DNA from: Bacilli bacterium
GTDB taxonomy: Bacteria; Bacillota_I; Bacilli_A; RF39; UBA660
Direction of reading: 5' to 3'
Assembly (NCBI GenBank): GCA_016296185.1
Contig: JAEDJT010000038.1
Location: forward strand, 1 to 11,787
Length of the DNA stretch: 11,787 nucleotides
Shown: one piece after another, positions 7,514 to 11,787 of the stretch
Layout: the number at the start of each line of letters is the position of its first letter
Numbering within the stretch: the first letter of the stretch is position 1
Notes under the pieces: model-generated
Database searches by the model: none
Seen by the model: only the letters and a program-made list of their open reading frames with translations
What the model was told of the DNA's origin: nothing
Program-made: the position numbers and the translations under genes

Positions 7514-7912
7514 TTAAATCACCAACACTTTCTTTTTAGCATCTTTAATAACTCTATCACGAGTACTTTTAATCATCAAATGACTAAATATAAATGGAAA
7601 TCTTTTATCTCCATAACAAACCTTATAAAAACGAGATAGCTTAATAGGATTAGTTACTTTAGGAAAACCACTAACTTCATCATATCTATCTGTTTGAATA
7701 CATAAAATATTATTATCAATTTGATAAAAACCATCACCACATTTTTCTAATATAGCTAAATATTGAATATAATCTTTTTCATCAAAAACACTAGAATCAA
7801 TAGCAGGACAATTAACAAATTGATTTTTTGAAATAGTAACAACACCAATATACAAATTATCAAATGATAAGCTAAAAATATTACTTTTTCTATCAAATAT
7901 ATTTTCATTCAT
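7514..7912 (-). CDS. Hypothetical protein, first gene of an unknown pair
   Basis: An unrecognised 132-residue protein, soluble by eye. The N-terminal half alternates like beta strands (NIFSLSFDNLYIGVVTISKNQF), followed by an acidic helix-like patch (FDEKDYIQYLAILEKCGDG) and a strongly basic C-terminus (IKSTRDRVIKDAKKKVLVI). The three Cys (positions 35, 58 and 66) are spaced without a clear metal-binding pattern, and a fourth lies near 99. The start is the ATG at 7912, with a very strong site (GGGGTGAGG, about five bases upstream), the most G-rich ribosome binding site in the window. It is followed with no gap by the 210-residue gene. No function can be assigned. Confidence 0.8.
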   Translation of the reverse strand: MNENIFDRKSNIFSLSFDNLYIGVVTISKNQFVNCPAIDSSVFDEKDYIQYLAILEKCGDGFYQIDNNILCIQTDRYDEVSGFPKVTNPIKLSRFYKVCYGDKRFPFIFSHLMIKSTRDRVIKDAKKKVLVI

Positions 7913-7975
7913 AATAGCCTCACCCCGTGGTAACTACCCTACCATATATAAAAATATAAATCAAACCATCAGGTT
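7913..7975 (-). promoter_or_regulatory. Leader of the unknown pair with a G-rich hairpin
   Basis: On the minus strand the leader reads TGGTA, seven bases (GGGTAGT), TACCA (7944-7928), then CGGGGTGAGGC and the start codon. The five-base stem sits just before the ribosome binding site. Further up, AACC-ATCA-GGTT (7964-7975) is a short inverted repeat. AT-rich -10-like strings lie between the two, but none is convincing. A regulatory role is inference. Confidence 0.35.
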
Positions 7976-8007
7976 ATGAAATTATCTACTTGACATAAAA
8001 AATGTAA

Positions 8008-8036
8008 AAAAAAGACTAATTTTCATAGTCTTTTTT
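8008..8036 (-). terminator. Intrinsic terminator of pflB-pflA
   Basis: The arms AAAAAAGACTA and TAGTCTTTTTT pair around a seven-base loop, followed on the minus strand by further T residues. The TAG stop of pflA (8018-8016) is part of the stem. The core GACTA/TAGTC stem matches that of the terminator at 6874-6898. Confidence 0.8.
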
Positions 8037-8732
8037 AAATATTTCATATAATTCTTCACATTTTTTAGTATCAATAGCTAATTTATCTTTATAAGGAGAT
8101 ACAATACCAAGCTTCTTATATTTTTCTTCGCCCATTTTATGATAAGGCAAAAAATCAACTCTAGTAACATTATGAATATTCTCTTTAATAAAAGAACTCA
8201 AATTATGAATATATTCTTCATTATCATTAACATCTGGTATAATTACTTGTCTTATCCATACCTCAACATTACAATTATTTAATTGATCAACAAATTTAAA
8301 AAAATCATCAATTTTATCCATTTGAGTAATATCAATATATCCATTTTTATTAATATGTTTAATATCAAGTAAAACCATATCAATATTATTTAATAATTCA
8401 GAATAATCTCCATAACCAATTCCTGCTGTATCTATAGCAATATGAATATTTTCATTTTTAAGTTTTTTACAACATTCAACTAAAAAATCATATTGTAACA
8501 AAGGTTCACCACCAGAGAAAGTAACACCACCATTATTTTTAAAATATGGTTTACTTCTAAGAACTTTATTAACTATATCATCAGATGAATAATTTAATTC
8601 ACCTTTATGCCATGTTTCAGGATTATGACAAAATTTACATCTTAACATACAGCCATTTAGAAAGACCACAGTACGAATACCAGGTCCATCTACTAAGCCG
8701 AATGTTTCTATTAAATCAACAGAACCTTTCAT
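8016..8732 (-). CDS. pflA: Pyruvate formate-lyase-activating enzyme (radical SAM)
   Basis: This enzyme uses a [4Fe-4S] cluster and S-adenosylmethionine to place the glycyl radical on PflB, switching it on under anaerobic conditions. The 238-residue product is normal in length. The N-terminus ETFGLVDGPGIRTVVFLNGC is the family signature. The cluster cysteines are Cys28, Cys32 and Cys35 (CMLRCKFC), followed by HNPETW. GGVTFSGGEPLLQ at 68-80 holds the SAM-binding GGE motif, and DTAGI, LLDIKH and FLPYHKMGEEKY follow as usual. No ferredoxin-like insert is present, which fits PflA rather than the larger glycyl-radical activases. The start is the ATG at 8732, two bases after the pflB stop, with no good ribosome binding site (AATAAAATGTAATT upstream). 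Translation probably depends on ribosomes arriving from pflB. Confidence 0.97.
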   Translation of the reverse strand: MKGSVDLIETFGLVDGPGIRTVVFLNGCMLRCKFCHNPETWHKGELNYSSDDIVNKVLRSKPYFKNNGGVTFSGGEPLLQYDFLVECCKKLKNENIHIAIDTAGIGYGDYSELLNNIDMVLLDIKHINKNGYIDITQMDKIDDFFKFVDQLNNCNVEVWIRQVIIPDVNDNEEYIHNLSSFIKENIHNVTRVDFLPYHKMGEEKYKKLGIVSPYKDKLAIDTKKCEELYEIFKKDYEN

Positions 8733-8734
8733 AA

Positions 8735-10984
8735 TTACATTTTATTGTGGAATGTTCTAGAAATAACTTCTTCTTGTTGTTTTTTAGTTAATTTATTAAA
8801 ACGAACAGCATATCCAGAAACTCTAATAGTTAATAACGGATATTTATCAGGATTATTCATTGCATCAATAAGCATTTCTCTATTTAAAACATTAACATTT
8901 AAATGATGAGCTCCTTGAACAAAATATCCATCCATTAAAGCAACTAAATTATTAATTTGTTCTTCTTCATTTTTACCTAAAGCGGAAGGAACAATTGAGA
9001 ATGTATTTGAAATACCATCTCTACAGCAATTAGTCCAATCTAATTTAGCAACTGAATTTAATGACGCAATAGCTCCTGATTCATCTCTTCCATGCATTGG
9101 ATTAGCACCTGGAGCAAATGCAACACCAGCTTTTCTACCATCTGGAGTAGCACCAGTATTCGAACCATATACAACATTAGATGTAATAGTTAATACAGAT
9201 AATGTAGGATGAGCATTTCTATAGCAAGGATGAGAACTTAATTCACTATAAACCTTCTCTAATAATTCTTTACCAATATTATCAACTCTATCATCATCAT
9301 TTCCATATTTAGGGAAATCTCCATCAATTTCAAAATCAATAGTTATACCTTCTTCATCACGAATAGGTTTAACTTTAGCATATTTAATAGCAGATAATGA
9401 ATCAACTGCAACTGAGAAACCAGCAACACCATACGCCATTAATCTATTAACATTTGTATCATGTAACGCCATTTGACCAGCTTCATAAGCATATTTATCA
9501 TGCATATAATGAATAATATTCATTGCATCACTATAAATTCTGCAAACTTCTTTTAACATTTTAGAATAGCTTTCCATAACTTTGTCATAATCTAAAACCT
9601 CGTCAGTCATTTTTTCAAAACCAGGAATAACTAATTCTCTTTTAACTTCATCAATACCACCATTAATTGAATATAATAAAGCTTTTGCTAAATTAGTACG
9701 AGCTCCAAAGAATTGCATATCTTTACCAACTCTCATAGAAGATACACAACAAGCGATAGCATAGTCATCTCCCATAGAAGCACGCATTAAATCATCATTT
9801 TCATATTGAATAGAATCAGTATTAATACTTACTTTAGCACAATATTTTTTCCATGATTCAGGTAATGATTGAGCCCATAAAATAGTCATATTAGGTTCTG
9901 GAGCACTTTCTAAATTTTCTAAAGTATGAACAATTCTGAAAGAAGTTTTATTAACCATATTCTTTCCTTCAGTAGTTATACCACCTAAACTACAAGTAAC
10001 CCAAGTAGGATCTCCACTAAATAATTCATCATATTCAGGAGTTCTTAAATGTCTAGCAGCTCTTAATTTAATAACAAATTGATCAATAATTTCTTGAGCT
10101 TCTTCTTCAGTTAAAATACCTGCAGCTAAATCTCTTTCAAAATAAATATCAAAGAAAGCATCAACTCTACCTAAAGACATTGCAGCACCATTATTTTCTT
10201 TAATAGCAGCTAAATATCCAAAATAAGTCCATTGAACAGCTTCTTTAGCATTTTTAGCAGGTTTTGAAATATCTATCCCATAAGAAGCAGCCATTTCTTT
10301 CATTTCTTTTAATGCTTTATATTGCATTGAAATTTCTTCTCTCAAACGAATAGTATCTTGATCCATAACATCAATTTTCATGTTATCCCAATCATTAAAC
10401 TTTTGTTCCATCAAATAATCAATACCATAAAGAGCAATTCTTCTATAATCACCGATAATTCTACCTCTACCATAAGCATCAGGTAATCCAGTTAATAATT
10501 TAACATGTCTAGCTTTTCTAATTTCAGAAGTATATGCATCAAAAACACCATCATTATGAGTTTTAACCATATTACTATGTAAGAAACTATCTAATTTTTC
10601 ATCTAATTTATAACCATAAGCATTAAGTTCTTGTTCAACCATTTTAAGGCCGCCTTTAGGAACAATACTTCTTTTGCATAAAGCATCAGTTTGAAGACCA
10701 ACAATAACATCATCATCTTCACATATATAACCAGGAGCAAAAGCATTAATACCAGCACAATGTTCAGTATCAATATCAATAACATGTTTTTTAACTTCTT
10801 CAATACACATGTCTTCATATACCTTTAAAACTCTCTTAGTTTTTTCAGTAGGACCAGCTAAAAATGATTCATCACCATCATATCCCTTATAATTCTTTTT
10901 AATAAAATCAGAGACATTTATTTCTTTAGTCCATAAACCATCATTAAATCCATTCCATTCTTGTTTCATAATTAAAATATTCAT
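8735..10984 (-). CDS. pflB: Pyruvate formate-lyase (formate acetyltransferase)
   Basis: PflB converts pyruvate and CoA to acetyl-CoA and formate in the cytoplasm, the main anaerobic route of mixed-acid fermentation. The 749-residue product is full length. The catalytic pair Cys412-Cys413 lies in AIACCVSSM, and the glycyl-radical loop RVSGYAVRF near the C-terminus carries Gly724. Other family blocks include GLPDAYGRGRIIGDYRR, SAPEPNMTILW and GNDDDRVD. The start is the ATG at 10984, with AAGGTG five to six bases upstream; an internal ATG at 10969 is closer to the usual E-W-x-G-F N-terminus but has no site. It is the first gene of a two-gene unit with pflA. Transport genes such as focA are not present. 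Confidence 0.98.
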   Translation of the reverse strand: MNILIMKQEWNGFNDGLWTKEINVSDFIKKNYKGYDGDESFLAGPTEKTKRVLKVYEDMCIEEVKKHVIDIDTEHCAGINAFAPGYICEDDDVIVGLQTDALCKRSIVPKGGLKMVEQELNAYGYKLDEKLDSFLHSNMVKTHNDGVFDAYTSEIRKARHVKLLTGLPDAYGRGRIIGDYRRIALYGIDYLMEQKFNDWDNMKIDVMDQDTIRLREEISMQYKALKEMKEMAASYGIDISKPAKNAKEAVQWTYFGYLAAIKENNGAAMSLGRVDAFFDIYFERDLAAGILTEEEAQEIIDQFVIKLRAARHLRTPEYDELFSGDPTWVTCSLGGITTEGKNMVNKTSFRIVHTLENLESAPEPNMTILWAQSLPESWKKYCAKVSINTDSIQYENDDLMRASMGDDYAIACCVSSMRVGKDMQFFGARTNLAKALLYSINGGIDEVKRELVIPGFEKMTDEVLDYDKVMESYSKMLKEVCRIYSDAMNIIHYMHDKYAYEAGQMALHDTNVNRLMAYGVAGFSVAVDSLSAIKYAKVKPIRDEEGITIDFEIDGDFPKYGNDDDRVDNIGKELLEKVYSELSSHPCYRNAHPTLSVLTITSNVVYGSNTGATPDGRKAGVAFAPGANPMHGRDESGAIASLNSVAKLDWTNCCRDGISNTFSIVPSALGKNEEEQINNLVALMDGYFVQGAHHLNVNVLNREMLIDAMNNPDKYPLLTIRVSGYAVRFNKLTKKQQEEVISRTFHNKM

Positions 10985-10992
10985 CCTTTCAC

Positions 10993-11056
10993 CTTACATA
11001 TCGTAAGATAAAATTATAGCACATTTTTACTAAAAATCAAAGATGAAAACGTAACA
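10993..11056 (-). promoter_or_regulatory. pflB: pflB promoter, leader repeat and possible cre site
   Basis: TTGATT (11040-11035), 16 bases, then TATAAT (11018-11013), preceded by TG to make an extended -10, form one of the best promoters in the window. The short leader contains CTTAC-GATAT-GTAAG (11007-10993), a five-base inverted repeat ending at the ribosome binding site. Just upstream of the -35, TGAAAACGTAACA (11044-11056, plus-strand reading) resembles a CcpA cre site but is one base short of the 14-base consensus. The promoter is well supported; the operators are suggestions. Confidence 0.65.
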
Positions 11057-11077
11057 AAAATAAACAAATTAAAGCAC

Positions 11078-11100
11078 AAAAAAACTAGGTAAAACCTAGT
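11078..11100 (-). terminator. Intrinsic terminator of tRNA-Ser
   Basis: The perfect seven-base stem ACTAGGT/ACCTAGT (11084-11090 and 11094-11100) with a three-base loop is followed on the minus strand by seven T residues. It lies just past the 3' end of tRNA-Ser and upstream of the pflB promoter, so it insulates the two units. Confidence 0.9.
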
Positions 11101-11111
11101 AATTAATACAA

Positions 11112-11202
11112 TGGCGGAGCAGGAGAGATTTGAACTCTCGCGCCAGTTACCCGACCTACACCCTTAGCAGGGGCGCCTCTTCAGCCTCTTGAGTACTGCT
11201 CC
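11112..11202 (-). tRNA. tRNA-Ser (anticodon GCT)
   Basis: This 91-base class II tRNA reads AGC and AGT serine codons. The acceptor strands GGAGCAG and CTGCTCC pair, followed by discriminator G and an encoded CCA (11114-11112). The anticodon stem CGCCC/GGGTG encloses the loop CTGCTAA, giving anticodon GCT. A long variable arm, typical of tRNA-Ser, precedes the T arm GAGAG-TTCAAAT-CTCTC. A strong promoter lies upstream and a terminator immediately downstream, so it is a single-gene unit. Confidence 0.97.
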
Positions 11203-11222
11203 ATAACCAAGTCAACAAATAA

Positions 11223-11251
11223 ATTATAACTTATATTTAAACCATAGTCAA
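11223..11251 (-). promoter_or_regulatory. tRNA-Ser promoter
   Basis: TTGACT (11251-11246), exactly 17 bases, then TATAAT (11228-11223) on the minus strand lie 21 bases before the tRNA 5' end. This is a near-consensus housekeeping promoter, as expected for a highly transcribed tRNA. The string TTGTTGACT at the -35 recurs about 36 bases downstream, next to the tRNA. Confidence 0.85.
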
Positions 11252-11259
11252 CAAGATAA

Positions 11260-11562
11260 TTATCGAATATTAAATTTATTTGCAACAATGCAATATTGTT
11301 CAATTCTAATTTTATATTGAGCAACAAAAAATACAACAGAAAATATAGCACTTAAAATATCTATAGCCCAATAATACCAAGTAGTATTATGATTAATAAT
11401 ACCAATAGGAGTCATAACAGCAAAACAAATAACTAAGAAAATACATTCACAAAATAAACGATCTAAAATAGGTTTTAATTCTCTACCCTTTTTAGTATCT
11501 CTAAAAGTATCTCTAACTTTTTTCTTTTTATCTTTTGATAATCTAGAATATCTATTTTCCAT
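11260..11562 (-). CDS. Small two-helix membrane protein, hypothetical
   Basis: A 100-residue protein from the ATG at 11562, with GGTG six bases upstream; the in-frame GTG at 11574 falls in that site and is less likely. Residues 1-35 are strongly basic (SKDKKKKVRDTFRDTKKG). Two hydrophobic segments follow at about 38-57 (FCECIFLVICFAVMTPIGII) and 64-83 (YWAIDILSAIFSVVFFVAQY), separated by a short NHNTTW loop, and a short polar tail ends the protein. The charge pattern suggests that both ends are cytoplasmic. I do not recognise the family. It stands alone between tRNA-Ser and tRNA-Lys. An extended -10 (TGTTACAAT, 11589-11581) lies close upstream. Confidence 0.75.
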   Translation of the reverse strand: MENRYSRLSKDKKKKVRDTFRDTKKGRELKPILDRLFCECIFLVICFAVMTPIGIINHNTTWYYWAIDILSAIFSVVFFVAQYKIRIEQYCIVANKFNIR

Positions 11563-11580
11563 CACAATCACCACAAAACA

Positions 11581-11610
11581 ATTGTAACATAAATATTTTA
11601 AATTTAAAAT
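11581..11610 (-). promoter_or_regulatory. Promoter region of the two-helix membrane protein, with palindrome
   Basis: TGTTACAAT (11589-11581) is an extended -10 on the minus strand, about 20 bases before the ATG. A 16-base perfect palindrome made only of A and T (11595-11610, ATTTTAAA/TTTAAAAT) covers where the -35 would be. It may be an operator, but such runs arise easily at this base composition. Confidence 0.4.
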
Positions 11611-11645
11611 TAAAATTTATACTAGTATTTATTTTAATAATGTTG

Positions 11646-11651
11646 TATAAT
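11646..11651 (+). promoter_or_regulatory. tRNA-Lys -10 box
   Basis: A perfect TATAAT lies 21 bases before the tRNA-Lys 5' end, the same spacing as for tRNA-Ser. The -35 is poor (TAGTAT at 17 bases). A ten-base palindrome, ATACTAGTAT (11619-11628), covers that -35 position. Confidence 0.55.
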
Positions 11652-11672
11652 TCTAATTGTACTGAAACAAAT

Positions 11673-11748
11673 GGGGCGTTAGCTCAGTTGGTAGAGCAAC
11701 TGACTCTTAATCAGTGGGTCTAGGGTTCGAATCCCTAACGCCCCACCA
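11673..11748 (+). tRNA. tRNA-Lys (anticodon CTT)
   Basis: This 76-base tRNA reads AAG codons. The acceptor GGGGCGT pairs with ACGCCCC, followed by discriminator A and an encoded CCA. The D arm is AGCTCAGTTGGTAGAGC. The anticodon stem ACTGA/TCAGT encloses CTCTTAA, giving anticodon CTT. The T arm is TAGGG-TTCGAAT-CCCTA. In this A-rich genome AAA should be the main Lys codon, so a separate tRNA-Lys(TTT) is expected elsewhere. A terminator follows about nine bases downstream. Confidence 0.98.
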
Positions 11749-11757
11749 TTTGAATAT

Positions 11758-11783
11758 AACTAAGTAGAAATACTTAGTTTTTT
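11758..11783 (+). terminator. Intrinsic terminator of tRNA-Lys
   Basis: The nine-base arms AACTAAGTA and TACTTAGTT (11758-11766 and 11771-11779) pair around a GAAA tetraloop, followed by a T-run to 11783. It sits directly after the tRNA, so this is a single-tRNA unit. Confidence 0.92.
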
Positions 11784-11787
11784 ATTG

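Noticed and set aside
7990..7995. Perfect TTGACA on the plus strand
   Set aside because: No -10 box lies 16-18 bases downstream, and a transcript would run antisense into pflA and meet its terminator at once.
10603..10818. 71-residue minus-strand frame inside pflB
   Set aside because: It is a shadow of pflB: its Leu/Met-rich sequence follows from the out-of-frame reading, and the pflB frame is fully conserved here.
1..11787. CRISPR array, insertion sequence, prophage or integrase
   Set aside because: No regularly spaced repeats, transposase or recombinase frames, or long inverted ends are visible on either strand.

Overview
The window comes from a very AT-rich, compact, low-GC Gram-positive genome (Firmicutes, class Bacilli). 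Pyruvate formate-lyase points to an anaerobic or facultative fermenter. The strong A/T bias, tight spacing and shortened proteins resemble small-genome gut Bacilli such as the RF39 or Erysipelotrichia-like groups; that placement is inference. Trp is written TGG in pflB and in the lipoprotein gene, and TGA ends the SPOR-like gene, so the genetic code looks standard. Most ribosome binding sites are GGTG(AT) or GAGG. Almost everything lies on the minus strand; the exceptions are the lipoprotein gene and tRNA-Lys.

Layout by coordinate. 1-1909 (minus): a SPOR-like membrane protein, radC, mreC, and the start of a membrane protein in the mreD position. This recalls the spoIIB-maf-radC-mreB-mreC-mreD order of Bacillus subtilis, with maf and mreB absent here. 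2017-5891 (minus): rnc, smc and an 87-residue protein, ending at a hairpin terminator. The encoded SMC is only 979 residues, because both coiled-coil arms are short. 6010-6873 (plus): a lone lipoprotein of the ZnuA/TroA metal-binding family that contains no histidine. 6881-7912 (minus): two back-to-back genes of unknown function with a G-rich leader. 8016-10984 (minus): pflB-pflA with an extended -10 promoter. 11112-11202: tRNA-Ser(GCT), minus. 11260-11562: a two-helix membrane protein, minus. 11673-11748: tRNA-Lys(CTT), plus, with its own terminator.

The genes fall into three themes. The first is envelope and division (SPOR protein, MreC, MreD-like protein). The second is chromosome and RNA housekeeping (RadC, SMC, RNase III, tRNAs). 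The third is anaerobic pyruvate metabolism (PflB and its activase). No mobile element, CRISPR array, phage gene or rRNA is visible. No stretch longer than 300 bases lacks a gene.

The observations most worth a second look are the histidine-free ZnuA-like lipoprotein with no transporter genes beside it, the short-armed SMC, the reduced radC-mreC locus with a SPOR protein in the SpoIIB position, the unknown gene pair, and stop codons that sit inside terminator hairpins.
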